Below are positions 32,413 to 45,993 of a DNA stretch of 64,000 bases, one piece after another. Numbering within the stretch: the stretch's first letter is position 1; every line of letters starts with the position of its first letter. The DNA is from Cardinalis cardinalis (Eukaryota; Chordata; Aves; Passeriformes; Cardinalidae): NCBI GenBank assembly GCA_014549065.1, contig JACDOX010000040.1:5220231-5284230 (forward strand). Direction: 5' to 3'. The position numbers were made by a program, and so were the translations under genes. The notes under the pieces were generated by a model that was given only the letters and a program-made list of their open reading frames with translations, did no database searches and was not told the origin of the DNA.

Positions 32413-35400
32413 TACTATTAGTTATACTTAGCAGTTTCAGAGGACTTTTAATGTAAACAGCAATAGNGTAATGCATTCTAGAATGTGGTTTCCTGGTACA
32501 AAAGCCAGATTCCTACATGGTGTGTCTGCTTTGCCACATGTTTGGGGACTCACTCTGAATTTGATTTTGAGATTTTACAATTTTAATGGAGGAGNAGTTC
32601 ATAACTGTGTTATGAACTAAAGAAATTCACAAGAAAACTCAGAATTAACTGAGATATGTATTTAAATGCATTTCAAACTGAAATTTGAAGAGTTGTATAA
32701 AGACTGATAAGAAGGATACTTTAATATTCCTTACTGGGGAAACAAACCTCTTAGTGAAGTGTTACATATACATGACTTCATACCTTTTTCTCAGATGTTT
32801 TTTCAGTTTTTTGTATTTACCTGACCTTTGGCCATTCTTAGAACATAATCAGTTTTTGTAGAGAGCTCTTCAAACTTCTTTCTGTAAGACTAGGATCCAG
32901 TTATAGTCTTGGTGGCACATGTAACTGTGAGAATGAAAACATTTTACCACCTTGGAGCCTTTTCTTCTGTGACTGCTTAGAACATGANGCTTGATCAGAT
33001 ACCTTCCAAGGTACTTGTAGTTGAAATAATTCTATTGTTCTATGAGAAATATAATCATATGTTTCTCTGCCCTACTTGATTATCTCAATAGTGGTGTAAT
33101 TTTTATTTTTTTGTGAGATTTAATTTTTAATCATTTAAGTTAGAACATGCTGTACTGATGCATGTATGCAGTTATGCATCACTGTTCTTAACTAAGGGAG
33201 GAATAAAAAAACCTAGAGGATTTGGTTTAGCTAAGTAATAATGTACAAAACAAGAAGCATCTTTTTAAAATCAAATACTAGGTGTGTTGGAAATGTTCCT
33301 TCCACCTCTGANTAGACATTGGTGTTTCAAATTGTGGCACATGATGCCTTGAAGCAACATTTCACATGTTGTCTGCCTGAGGNAATTTATAGTCTCAATT
33401 CAGAGGGCTGTTGTGTCAAGTTTTTTTTTAATATCTCCATAAAGCCTTTTAATTCCCGTTTTTTTCACATAAAAGTAATAGAAATGTTACATAGCTATTT
33501 TTCTGGTGTCTCCACAATTTAGAGTATTAAATTTGATGAGACCAAAAATAGGCATGGGCAAATGTTATTATGCTGGTCTGATTTTAGCATTCCGTTAAAA
33601 AGGATTTCAATATTTAATTTGTGGAAGTATTTAATATTGTTACTGTGTGGATCNATAAGTGCAGCATAGGCTGCATGTGCTGCCTGCTGACTTGTGCCCC
33701 ACAGATCCCTTACCACAGGAGAAAATCAGCAGCTCCTGCTTGCTGCAAGTGATTATACTCCCTGGTGGGCCTCGCCTTTATTTAGCAGGGCAGCAAGTTC
33801 TTAGGTGGACATCCTTTCTGTTTGACAGTAGAAATGAGGNATAGAGTTGGCCTCTTTGGGAAGATCCTGTAAGTGCCCAAAATAAGGTGATTTCCCATGG
33901 GTGAAATCTGCAGAGTGTGCTGGGCTGTGGTCAGAGGCCCCATTTGGCTTGGGGCTCCCAGCATCTGAAGGGTCATATGGTTAATTCCACTATCTTCCTT
34001 TTCTTTTTAGTGTGGTCTCAAAAAATCATGATCTTAAGAGGTCTTTTATAGAATCTGAGCACCTTTCTGACTGGGATCAGAAAGAACAAGGCACCTCCTT
34101 ATACAATTTAACCCACCTCCCCACCCTGAAAAAGCAACCCAACAAACCAAAGCCAAAAGAAAATAATTTTCTAGCATCTTAAGATGCAAATATCCCGGCA
34201 GATGGTTGGGCTAAGTGTCAGACTCTTCTCAAGGGAAACACAAGGAAATGCAGGAAGGAAAGGACNTGGCCATAAGGGTACTACTGGGCTGATCCTCAAT
34301 TTTTGTGGAATCACAGCTTCAGTACNCTTTTCACTGGAGCTTCCTGTAGAGAAATTACAAATACTGTTCTTTTTAGTTATAGCTTGCTCAACCCAGGAAT
34401 TNACAGATACCAAAAAATATCTCAGCATTGCACATTAAAATGTATGNCTCAACAAGATATTTACAGTTCCTGTGAGGTGTTAGCTGCTCTTGACAGAAAT
34501 GAGAGGAACATTAAGGGATCAAGTGTGCTTGATGAAATTGCTTTGTGTGATCAAATCCTTAATTAAGATTTCCCTTTCACAGCTTCAAAGACACTAAGAT
34601 TCTCTAAAATAATAAAAATACTTGTTTGTTTTCCAGATCACAGACACTTTCCGTGTTATATTTTTTAATCTTGCCTCAGTTTCTCTGTCATTAAAACCCC
34701 AGAGAGGAGCCAAAGGAAACTGAGAGTATTCAGGATTTCATACAGTGAGGCCTTAAAGANTGATTGCATTTCTGTACTTCCACATAATCACTGCATGACA
34801 GACCCCCCCACTGATTCATGCCTATAGTGGTTGAAAATAAGCTCTGAGATAATGAGCCAAAAATCAGAGGCAGAGGGCCACTGAAGCAGAGTTGAACTTG
34901 CCCTGGTATTAAGCATGCATAGCCATAATCTGCTGCTGAATTGGAAGGCCCAGGGGAAATAAGTGATTTGTTGATTTCACCCTAGATGTGTTAAAATATG
35001 CTAATGTTTTTCTAGATGGTACTTATAAAAGCACATCAGACATCTCATCTAGGTGAATCATATTCCTTATTAAATAGAATAACAGTGCTACCACCTGCAT
35101 TTTGACAAAAGTTTGCAAAGCTTCCAGTCTGAGTTCCTGCAATCCTTAACAAACCTATATGCCTAAATTAATACCATTGACTCCCAGCATCTCAGCAGCA
35201 CTGATATTTTAAATATTCTGTTTATTAATTAAGGTAGGAAAGTCCATCTCAAGTTAGCACCTAAACAAGAAAAACATTGGTTATTGTAAAATAAAAAGTA
35301 AAATATCCCTGGGAATTGTAGACGTTGTTTGAAAAGAAGTATTTTGACTTTTTTCCCCAATAAAGATATTTTCTGATGAAAGCTCCCTTGTACAGCACTG

Positions 35401-36059
35401 CATTATGTAAATATATAAATTTATTAAAAAAACCAACCGAGTCTGTCAGTTATTTAACTGTGCCTGCGGCCACCAGGGTGCGGTGCAGTCCCAGGAATGG
35501 TTTTGAACAACGCCCAGCAGGACCCTCCGTTCCTTGGCGTGTGCTCGGTTCGCTCCCTCCGGAGCTAAAGCCTCCCTGCCGTGTTCTGCAAGGGCTTTGC
35601 ATTCAGAGAGAAGGCCACAATAGTCTTATTGGCCACTTATTGGCCAGCTCGGGGGAGAACTACAACAACCTAAATTCAAAATTGNTAAATAGCATATTTT
35701 TTCCTCATAAAACAGAGTGGTGATATAACCCTACTTAGCTCTCTGCACACTTTCCAAAAGGTGTTTTCTGTTATCTCCTGTTCTGGACAGTTCTCACCAN
35801 AATCTTCTCAGGGAAACTAAGAAGTCTTTGAAAAGAGATTTTCCAGACTGAGAGTATCCTTTAATCTTTCCTGTCTGGAAACACTTTAGATGTTTTTAAG
35901 TGCCTTTCATTTCATATTTGGGGTATTTTACAAGTGGAAATAATGATAGAAACATGCTACTGTGATATNTAAAATTTGAGGCAGATGGGAGCACAACCAT
36001 TATGCTTAAAATCCTACTCCCTCTTTCCTTTTTTTACTTCCTAAGAAAAAAAGATGTTA
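32413..36059. other. Intergenic, no gene seen
   Basis: AT-rich sequence downstream of C12orf50. The one oddity is a short CpG-richer patch at about 35460-35585 followed by an exact 11-bp tandem duplication (35625-35646). Open frames here are short, lack splice context and match nothing I know. Confidence 0.65.
35625..35646. repeat. Exact 11-bp tandem duplication containing ATTGG
   Basis: CTTATTGGCCA occurs twice in a row. Each copy carries ATTGG, the complement of a CCAAT box. It lies just right of a short CpG-rich patch in otherwise AT-rich desert. Confidence 0.85.
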
Positions 36060-36500
36060 AGCAAGATTAGATATGAAATTGACATGGCCATTTAAAAAGG
36101 TAATACAGACCGAAGCTTGTCCAATTGATCCTCATTGTAATCACAAGATTTCAGTCCTTCTCCTGAAAGAAAATTCTTGAATCAAAACTGAAACTGAAAA
36201 ATCCCAAAATTTTGAAATTTAGTGACTACAACCAATTGAACTGAGATGAAATTGAGTGCAGTGAAACGGACCAAAACTTGCCAAAGTTATTACCATTGAA
36301 ATTCCTAAAATCCGTGAAGAAAGGGAAACAGAGACAGAGGAGGGACTGGAAAAATTAAGTTTCAAAAAAACTCCCAACCTGATACAACATGAAAACAAGG
36401 GAAGCCAATGGGATGACATGAAGTGCAGGAATATGAAGCGAAGCTTGCCCGATTTATCCTCATTGAAATCTCAAGATTTCATTCCCTTTCCTGAAAGGAA
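36060..36500 (-). repeat. Monomer repeat (same family as 62.5-64.0 kb, opposite strand)
   Basis: The phrase CGAAGCTTG followed by an ATCCTCATTG block and a CAAGATTTCA block occurs at 36111 and again at 36439, a period of 328 bp. The segment with AGTGACTACA and the GTGCAGTGAAACGGACCAAA phrase between them is the reverse complement of TTTGCACTGC- and TTGTAGTCAC-type phrases found several times at 62.6-63.7 kb. About 1.3 units are present. A CR1 fragment begins at its right edge. Confidence 0.75.
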
Positions 36501-37560
36501 ATTCTTCCTTCTGGGCATCCTTCCTTTCAACAGCCACAAAGTTGTTGAGATTAAAATCTCTTTAGACAGGAGGAAACATGCCAGGAAAACTTCACCCCAG
36601 CACTTGAAGAGAATTGCCTTGAGTCTGCTCAGAGGATTAGTGGGTGAAATCCTCTGGGAAAATATTTTTCCTGGTGCTGGCATTCATCAATGCTGCTCAN
36701 ATTTTAGACATCACCTCCTAAGATCCCAGGAGAAAGCAATTCCCAAGTGTCTCAAGTCAAGCAGATGAGGCAGAAGTCCAACTTGGNTGAACAGAGATTT
36801 CATTTGGAAATTAAAGAAGGTGTATACCCAGGGGAAGCCAGGTCAGGTGACATGGGAAGAATACAGAGATGCTGTTTGCCAGTGTAGGGAAAAAAATTGC
36901 ATAGCCAAAGTTCAGTTTGCTGAACAGATGAAGCTGGCCAGAACTGTGGGGGACAATAAAAAGAGGGTTTTTTGCAAATATATTATTGGCAAAAGGCTGT
37001 GTAAAAAATAACATCATTATGTTACAGGATGAGGATGGTTGTCTTACAAACAGGGACAGAGACAAGCCAGAGGCGTTTAATGCATTCTTTGCCTCTGTCT
37101 TCAACAAATGGATGATGGACCAAGGGAGTCTCGGTGCCCTGAGCTGATATTTTTGAGCAGTCTTGGGAATATGGAAAAGCCCCAGCTGACAGGAAGCTGG
37201 AAAATGTTGTCCTGATTTTCAAGAAGGGCAAGAAGGAGGACATCAGAAATGANAGGCCNGTTAGTCTCATTTCAGGGNTGGGTAAAACCATGGAAAAATT
37301 ATTCTGGGAAGTATTGAAAATNCACCTGGAGGACAACACAGTCATTGGTCACAGATAGCATATCTTCATGAGATGGAAGTCCTGCCTGTTGAACCTGTTT
37401 TTTTCCTGTGACAGGGTATTCCACCTAGTTGATCATGTCTAGTACGTGATGCAATGTCCAACTTGTGGGGCAACATTTTCCTAAGNATGGGGGAAGACCT
37501 GCAATGCATACAGGCAGACTTTTGGATGTGGAAGGGCACAGTGGAGGCCTGCCAAAAATT
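36500..37560 (+). mobile_element. CR1 LINE fragment, ORF2 endonuclease-RT linker and part of RT, inactive
   Basis: Conceptual translation in shifting frames shows CR1 ORF2 wording: a LVGEI-W-E block (about 36636-36665), KAIPKCLKSSR (36734-36766), TWEEYRDAVCQCREKN (36849-36896), a VGDNKKRVF block, the GWLSYKQGQRQAR region (37033 on) and IFKKGKKEDIRN (about 37216-37251) followed by RPVSLIS of the reverse transcriptase. Frameshifts and in-frame stops (for example after 37010) break it. It is truncated at both ends, sense strand, with no 3' tail. Confidence 0.85.
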
Positions 37561-40500
37561 AGCCCCATGACTTTGTCATTGTTCAACCAAAATGCTTTTC
37601 AGGAATAACTACTCAGAATAGTGGCTAAGTGCCTCTACACTTTGGTTCTCCTTGAATTATGCTCTGTGTGTACTTCCTAGTTTCCTTTATGAAGAGNAGC
37701 ATGCTAAATAAAAAATGAAGCATATTGTGAGGTCAACTCATACTTGTAAAATCCAGAGTGATTCAGCTTGGGGAGATTTAGGATTTTCTGCCTTTCTACG
37801 AGCCCAGTGTTATTGCATCTAGAGCTTTCAGAGCACTGGAAATGTTGAGTTTGAAATTCTTGGTTGTCTCTACAGTGGCTTTGCCTTGGAGTCTTGAAGC
37901 TAAATTATCATTTGCTCTGTGTCTGAGGAGATCTGTGAAATACATCTGCCACAGTAAGTTGGGATCCCAGATAGCATGCTTGGAGGAAACAAATGAGTTT
38001 TCTAAAGGGAGAAAAGCCCTCAACAAGAAGTAATTTGGCTGTTATTCCTTTGAAATGTTTTTTGAAATGGTACATTTTGACAGAACACTTCTGTTCTGAC
38101 AAATTCATATTTTCTACTGGAACCAGGTTGTTAGAAAATTCCCAGCTCTCTGTAAGTTCAATTTAGTGAATGTATTATTCATGGNGCCCTAAATAGTACC
38201 TCTCAAAGCTGAGCTGTCCCAGTCATTTAATTCACTACATAATCAATGTTTNCCCAAGCATCTCTTCATTTTTGTTGTCTGTTTGTAAACTGTTTGCCAC
38301 ATGCCTTTTTGATGAAGTGGTCAGCACTGAGCAGTGGTTCAGAGGAAGCTCTCTCATAGATTTTTATGATGGTGTTCATTTTCAATACCATTTTTAACAT
38401 TACTCTGTATCCTAACATTTGTTCTTTTGATCAATGCCATGTATTGAGCAGAGACTGTTATTGACTGGATCTCAGAAGTATCCAAGTCCTTTATTCCCCT
38501 CTGCATTTGCAGATAATTTGGAATCCTGTAAGGTGCATTAGTAGGTCAGATTATTCTTCCCAATGTCTATCACTAGCTTCTCTTTTTGAGCCCTGCAAGG
38601 CAGGCAGGCAGTGGTGCTGCAATCAGGCTTCCCCCTGAGGTGCACAGCTTGAAATTTGGTCTGGGTCTCTGCAAGCACACTGCACCAGCTGCTGTCCAGC
38701 ACAGGCATGGAAAATCTTCCCCACAGAGACCTGTCCTCTTTATTATCAGTGNGACCCCCCCCTCTTGCTCTCACAATTACTCATTCCAGCTGCAGGTTAT
38801 CAGAGGAGAAAATACTGAGGAGAAGGTGACAAGTCCTTAGTTCTCTCAAAGAACTGTGACTCAGAAGCCNAGCTTTTTGCAAATTATGGTGTATGAAGAA
38901 ACTATTACATGAAGTAATATTGGTATTACCCTAAAAATCATCAGATATATAGCTGGTGAGCACTATGATTTAGGATGAGAACTGGCAAGATAACTGCCTT
39001 AATTTATATTGCTAATCTCAGTCTGGTAAAATTGTGGCCTTTGCTTAAATATTCTATTTGTAAGGGAACTGAAGGCTTCCTGAAAACTAACCTCATGACT
39101 GTTGTCAAAATGCTCAATGGTTTGGGATTTTGTTATTATTTGATATGTGCTTTTAATTGGTGTTCCTCTCTGCAAACTATGCTGTGAGTTGAGCACACCA
39201 TGCTGGGGAGCTGAGCACACTGAACAACCAACACAGGCTATCTGGTACAGGCAAATACAAAGAGGAAATAACACAGGCGGGAAAAAAGCAAAATGTATGG
39301 TAGCATGGAGGTTTTAATTTTTTTTCCCATCAAAATGAAGAGAAAGTTTAGAGTGGTCAGCTTGGAAAGCTATTTAAATGAATAAATTATCTAGATTTCA
39401 TGGATTAATGTTTTCTACCTTTAGTAGGCACCTGTTAAGAGATCNGTTTGCCCTCTTGGGCTTTTGCAGTGTAACATTTTCCTGCTTGTAAAACAAATAA
39501 CAAGGATTAAACTAGATTCTTTCTTTTTCCTGTCAGATTAAGCACCTGCCTTCTGTCAGGTTCCCTGCTCAATACTTTTTGCCAGTACTTGCTTATAAAA
39601 GAAATTTGTCAGCTACTAAAACATTGAACTAGAAATGATTCTTTGCATACATTTATAACTCAATAGTAACACAAGTTATATCTGCAATTTAACTTTCAAT
39701 TACTTTCTGGAGGAGTACTGTCCAGGAGAGAGCCTGCTCATTTTAACTTGCTCAGTCATGCCCTATAAGGATGATCAAAAGCAAGTGTCACAAGAGACTC
39801 TTCCTCCTGATTACACATCCTTCTGGTTATTCTTGCAATATGATGTAAAAACAATGAAACTATTACCACTGAAGAATCCAATAATAATGGTCAGCCCATT
39901 TAAAAAAAACCTCCCCCTTGCCCAGTCTTACAAGTTGTTAGCACTAAATTGTCAGCCCNGCCTCCAGAAATATGAATTTTTTTGGTTTTATTTTACTTTC
40001 CCAAGGAATGATCAATATTAAAAATTGAGAAAGAGTCAAATTAATTTCTCTATGACTCCTGTGCAAACTTCACTCTTCAGATTAATTTATTGACAGCACC
40101 ATGGCTAATCCAGGACACACATATTGTTGAGGTGTANCTTAGCAGAGTTTAAAAAAATAAGCTTGCTAATGAAGCATGAGAAGTGGCAGCATCCTGCTCA
40201 GCCTCTCTGGTGTGTTGGGGGTAAATGCACANGACTTCTTTATTTTGCATAAGGTTTTCTCTATCTAATGGAATTTAACTGTAGAAATGTGAAGCTGATA
40301 GGGTAAATGGTACCTTCCCTGTAAGGTGGCATTTTACTCTGTGGTTTCTCCTCTCTCACCTGGCCCCAGGAATTTCCCTTAGATTGTAGAACAGCTGTAT
40401 CACTCTCAGGGGCATCAGCAAGGACAGTTGTTTTTGTCCAGGTCTTAAGAGTTTTCTTCCCAGTGTGAGGTGTAAATTAGACANAGAGAAAACTCAAGGT

Positions 40501-43500
40501 AGGGCAAAAGTCTTCAGCATCCGACAGTCACTCTCCGTGGCACGATCCAAGGAGGGTGATGTGGAGCCACCCTGCAGGACTGTTCAGGCTGATAGGAAAG
40601 GAGTGATGCCTCAGTGTAACCTCCCACAAACTGAGGACTGAGAAGTCATGAAAATTCAACCTCATTTCTGAAAAAAACCCACAGCATTGTTCTGTTAATT
40701 GAAGTGTAACCAAGATAACTGTAATGCCAGGTGTAGGCCAGGTAGAGAGAAAGCATGAAACACAGAAGTTATTTGGGAAATGCTGGAGTTAAAGTCCTGA
40801 AGGAGACTCACCTTGGGGGAAAAATCCACAGGATAACTCAAAATCGTATTGAGTTATGCACTGCCTGACCCTTTGGCAATATCTACTTTATACATACCCC
40901 AAGAGGAACAGGCATATGAGATGTCATGTAGATGCAGTGAAAATGTGTTGGGAAAAGTCCTCAGGTACAGCTGGATGGGGACCTGGTTCNCAATGGAATG
41001 CTTGGAAAGCAGCAGAACTTCTGTACCTGTTACAGAAGCTGGAAGTGCCTTCTCTTTCTTCGTACTGTGGATTGCCTTTTGTATTCAGCTTTTGGATCAA
41101 CTTGAGGTTTTAAAGTGTGTTTCCTGGAAATGCATTCTGAGATTGAGNAGCTCTGTGAGTTTTTTGAAAATAATAAGTACTTATTGTGACTTAGGAACAG
41201 GAGAGAGAGTTAGGCNAAGGAGTTTGGGTCTTTTTTTCCCTTGTAGTTGCTTGCCTATTTTTTCACAGTGTTTATGAGAACNTTGCTATTTTGTCAGACT
41301 CTAGTTCTTCCCTTGTTCCACAAGTTTTTTGGTAATCAAAACAGTATTTTACACAAGATGGTAGCAAAAATCAAAAAATACATGTCCGTTTCTTTTGGGA
41401 GCTGGTTTCATTCTGAAAGAAGATTAAAAGCTAGACAGTCGCTATAAAATGAAATAGAATAAACAGAATATAACTTTATTTATAATTTGTGGTAATTGCA
41501 AACAAATTCTGCTATTATAATCACTTAATTTGAGATGCTAAGTAGTGGTCAAAGTTTTGCTCTCTCTCACTATGCTCTGCCCTTGATACTCTGTACTGAA
41601 GTAAATAAAGCATTACTGTACCCAGCTTTTGGCTGTCACCATTGTACCCAAATTTCTGCTGTCACCATCACTTCAGAACTTAATAAATGAGAAATAGTCT
41701 TCATTTTGCCAAAAGATAACTTTTCAACAACGATCAAGACATTTCTTTTGTGGCCAATCCTCTTTGGCCTTGCCTGATCTTCTCCTGTGAGATTCAGCTA
41801 TATCTTTTATGAGTTTTAAAACTCAGATCTTGTGAGGTTCTGCCTTTTGAGGTCTTGCAGGCAATCATTGCAATTGTATTACTTTCTGTCTAGCCAGCCT
41901 TTGCTCTATGAATGAATCACTCACAAGGAGAATGCAATTATATCATGTCAGCTTGAGAGTTTAGGAAGATTANGACTCTAATTTTAATAGCATGGTATCC
42001 ACAATGGGCAAAGAAATGTGCTGGAAATAGAAGTTAGCATTAACGAATTATGGGTAAATAAAACATAGGATGCTTGTGTTTGACCTGTTGCAAAATACAG
42101 AGGGAGAGAAAATAGAAGTGAAAATGAGTCAGAGTGAAGAAAACCAAAAGCATCTAGTGAATAGGTGATGAACACAGTACATCCTCCTTGGTGAAATAGA
42201 AACAGCTCAGACAAAGAATTCAGTTCATGCTGTACCAGGTAGGCACAACCCACATATTCCTGTGAACCAGGATGTAGATCTACAACAGAGTNACCTTTTC
42301 TCATCAAGAAATAGCTGTGGAGGGATGCCAGCAGAACTCCACTGTCAAATCCTGCCTCTTAAATGCATTGATGAATTGAACTTCTTAGTGTGCTCTTTTC
42401 TCCATCAGTATTGATGGTGAATTAAAGTAGGCCACAGACTGTGGCTTTCCTGAATAATCAGAGTTAGAGCCATCCTGTACTGCTGGATGTAATCCTGTAA
42501 TATGACCAGGANTGATATTTCTTTCTATCCAGCTGCTTTGGTTTAGCTCTATTTTCTCTTTTTTCCCCTCCTATTAAATACACAGGATGAATCTATGCCA
42601 GATACTATAGTTAATTGCATTCACTTCTTAACTAAACATGGCAGAAGTATGCAGTCTAAATTATATGCCCGTTTATTACCATCTTACAAATTTTGCATGA
42701 AGAAATGTAGATAAANTCCAAATATTAGGCGTAAATTGAAACTACTGAGGTGTAACAGTATGTGGTAGAGAAAAATGCTTTTGCCTTCTCCTCTTGCAAG
42801 CAAAGTGATATATATAATTGCATGCTTTTGTAGCAAGATATGTTTTGATAGTAAAGAGGTTTTTTGGCTACTGAATAAAGTGACAAATAGACTGAATTGT
42901 CCAGGTTAGAATAAATGCCCAGACTTCTGTATCTCTGCACTTCACTGCAATAGTTACCAGCCCCTTTCTGCTCCCCCAGCTATTTTAATCCTATTGGCTA
43001 CTGCCTGGAGGTGTTTATATGCTGGGATAGATGTACTACTCAGATTCTGAGGGTTTCTTTATTGCATGCTGAGTATGTCTGATGTTTCAGGTTTGCTAAG
43101 TATGCACAGATCAAAGGTGAACTTAGAGCTGAACTTAGTACCATGTATGATTTATCTGAGGAATACCTATCTTTTGAGAAGTCTCATAGCTTATGCTGTT
43201 GGATGTCTGAAAAAAATGCAAGTGTCACAAAACACCAGGAAAATTATATCTTTGTGTTTTGTTTGACTTGGGATGGAGCATAGGATTTTAATATTTTCTG
43301 AGGGATAGTTGATGATAATGCCTTTGGTCCTTCAGGATCTGTTTGTCATCTGGTTCTTGCGCAAATAAATCTGTTATCCACTCCTGCCATTNCAGCTTCA
43401 CAGGATTTTTTTCATATTTATATTATACAAGAAATCACATACTCGACAATGAACTGATTATTTCCAATTTTTTCTCTGTCTTCCGCCAGTGAGAGAGTAA

Positions 43501-44544
43501 TGGGGCTATACATGCTTATTTTTCATGGAAACATGGAATGGTTCAGGCTGGNGACCCTAATGATTGTTTAATTTCAATTTTTAATAAAACAATTAAACTT
43601 TGGACAAGATTTTCTACTCCAAAGTTTTGGGATTTTTNTTTTTCATTATGTAAACATAACAATATAAATATCAAGAACAGTATCAATATCCAAAAAATAT
43701 CAAGAATGGCAACAGAAAATTTCACAGCAGTTATCCAGTAATTGAATTAAAAGGAAAACTTCTATTTTTGCATAGAGTTTAAAAAAATCTTCATATATAT
43801 ACTGTGCTTACAAGACAGATGTCAGACCAAGGGAATCTTTTTTATGCCTTTTTTCATAGTTAGAAGTGGCCAACATTGAATTTAAAGTTGAAATAGTGGG
43901 CTGTTCTTTAAAAATACATGGTGAGGCTTATTGTTGGTTTTTTTCAGTCTCCTAAGATGGAGTGGAGAGGCATTTTGTTTTTTAAAATTGAACTTAGTTA
44001 TCCAGAGTTTTATTAATTTGCTCACATAAAATGGTGCTTTGTAAATCATTAATATGTTTCCTTGGTAGACTCAAAAGCAAGTTTACTTTCCTATGGCAAC
44101 CTGCTGGCTTCCTTTGAAGAGCTGTTATTGATACTTGAAGTGCCTATGATCGATACTGTGACATTTCTATGGGTCTGGTTCTGGATCATTGAAGCTGGGA
44201 AAGCTTTGTTGTTAGTTGCAGTGAGCATCAAAAGATCCATGCTGGATCATGCTTTTAGTATTAATCTTCACCGTAACAAGGCTACAGCAGAAGATCAAAA
44301 AGTATTTGATTCATTTTTGATAATTTTATAGTTCTCAACTTCTTAGCTTGTTTCACCTCCCACAATGTTTAGAGCTTTCATGATTTCTGCTGATCTGGAT
44401 TTGTAAAGTAATTATTAAAAGCCTTTGATATTTATAAGATATGCGAAGCATTTCTACTAATTAATTATTGATTCCCCAAGTGATTAAATCTTACCAATTT
44501 GTAATAAATACTTAAGATTTCTNTGAAATAAAGAAGGTTGACTT
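37561..44544. other. Intergenic desert, no gene seen
   Basis: 7 kb of AT-rich sequence. I find no exon-like conserved frame, RNA gene or clear transposon edge. Open frames up to 142 codons (40849-41277) lack splice context and read as chance. Confidence 0.65.
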
Positions 44545-44621
44545 AGTTGGTTTTTTGGGGTTTTTTTGTTTGGTTGGTTGGTTGGGTTTTCTGTGTTTTT
44601 TTTTGTTTGTTTGTTTGTTTC
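44545..44621. repeat. G/T low-complexity tract, (GGTT)n and (TTTG)n
   Basis: Runs of GGTT units (about 44568-44586) and TTTG units (about 44601-44621) separated by T-runs. A simple repeat just before a CR1 3' end. Confidence 0.85.
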
Positions 44622-44782
44622 TTAATTTTACCTTCATGACTTTATAATTTGAAGTAAGACTTTTAATACTACTCAAGACATTTTTATCTATGTGCATTTA
44701 ATATGAGCTATATATATTTATCTTAGTGTTGATAGCTTGTCCTTGAAATTAGAAAAATCTATCAGTAATTCTATGTCCAAAA

Positions 44783-45215
44783 GAATCACAGAATGGCAGA
44801 ATATGCCAAGTTGGAAGGGNTCAACAAGNATCTTTGAATCCAGCTCCTGACTCTGCACAGGACCATCTCCAAGAGTCAACCACATGTCCAAGGGTATTGT
44901 CCAAATTCTTCTTGAACTCTGTCAGGTTGGTGCTGTGACCAGCAGTGTCTCTGGGGAGCCTGTTCCAGTGCCCAGCCACCCTCTGAGGGAAGAACCTTTT
45001 TCTAACANCCAACCTAAACCTCTCCTGACACAACTTCAGGCCATTCCCTTGGGCCCTGTCACTGGGCACCANGGAGAAGAGATCAGAGTGTGCCCTTCCT
45101 TGTCCTCTCATGAGGAAGTTGTAAAATGAGGTCTCCCCTCAGTCTCCTCCAGGCTGAAAAGACCAGATGGCCTCAGCCTCTCCNCATACAGCTCCCCATC
45201 AAGCCAGTTTGCACA
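44783..45215 (-). mobile_element. CR1 LINE 3' fragment, minus strand
   Basis: On the plus strand it begins AATCACAGAATGGCAGAATA, the complement of the CR1 octamer-type tail. Minus-strand translation then reads RVAGHWNRLPRDTAGHSTNL and NGLKLCQERFRL, the C-terminus of CR1 ORF2. It is 5'-truncated, with a short 3' UTR kept. Nearby Ns suggest reads from other copies. Confidence 0.9.
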
Positions 45216-45993
45216 TGTCAGTAATTTCACNCACTCAAAATCCTAAACTGTAAGGTGCATGGTCTTGGATAGATTATGAAGGCTGATGAATATCTTTATA
45301 CCATGTGTTGGGAGACTTGGGACTTAAGAACTTCAGAAAGTAAATTAAAAAATTACGANTTTAGTTGGAGCCCAAATCTAGAGCTGGTGGGAAACAATAA
45401 ATACATCAAATCTCTATTTACCCCATGGAACTTGGTGCTAAAGTTAGACCATTCTTCAGCAAAAGACGATTCTGTTTAAATGATTCTGTTTAAATTTCAG
45501 AAAGTAGAATCTTATCTAGAAAATAATCCATGAACATTTTTCAGCACTCTCTGAAAGGACCAATAAGAGCTAATCAATCAATTTTCAAAGCTTGACTGCT
45601 GTAGGAGTCATATATGTAGTGACAATGTNCGTGTAGTGACTTCTTCTCAGTTTGTTTCCCAACACCTGAAAAAAAGGATGTGGACAATATGAATTTTTAT
45701 CTTTTATTTTTTAAATAATGCAGAGTTAGCTTGTGAGAAAACAAGTTATAGCAGATGACTGCTGAGAGTTCTCTTTCCACCCTCTTTGAGTCAATTTGGG
45801 ATNTTTTACAAGTCACAAAGAGGATCTGCAGCAATTGCTTNTTGGTGGCTCANCAAGATAGAGAGCTAGATAGCTAANATTAATTGGCNAGGAGGNTGAG
45901 TATTANTATACTCACCACATCCAATGAAGAGAGTTTGTTAATCCAGCACCTGCCTCTCCCGTGGGGGAGGTATAGGCCCTTTGTATAGCCTTA

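Noticed and set aside
40849..41277. 142-codon open frame in the desert
   Set aside because: No family resemblance, contains Ns in key places, and no splice or promoter context.
44062..44331. 89-codon hydrophobic open frame
   Set aside because: It looks membrane-like, but there is no conserved motif, upstream signal or neighbour that supports a gene.
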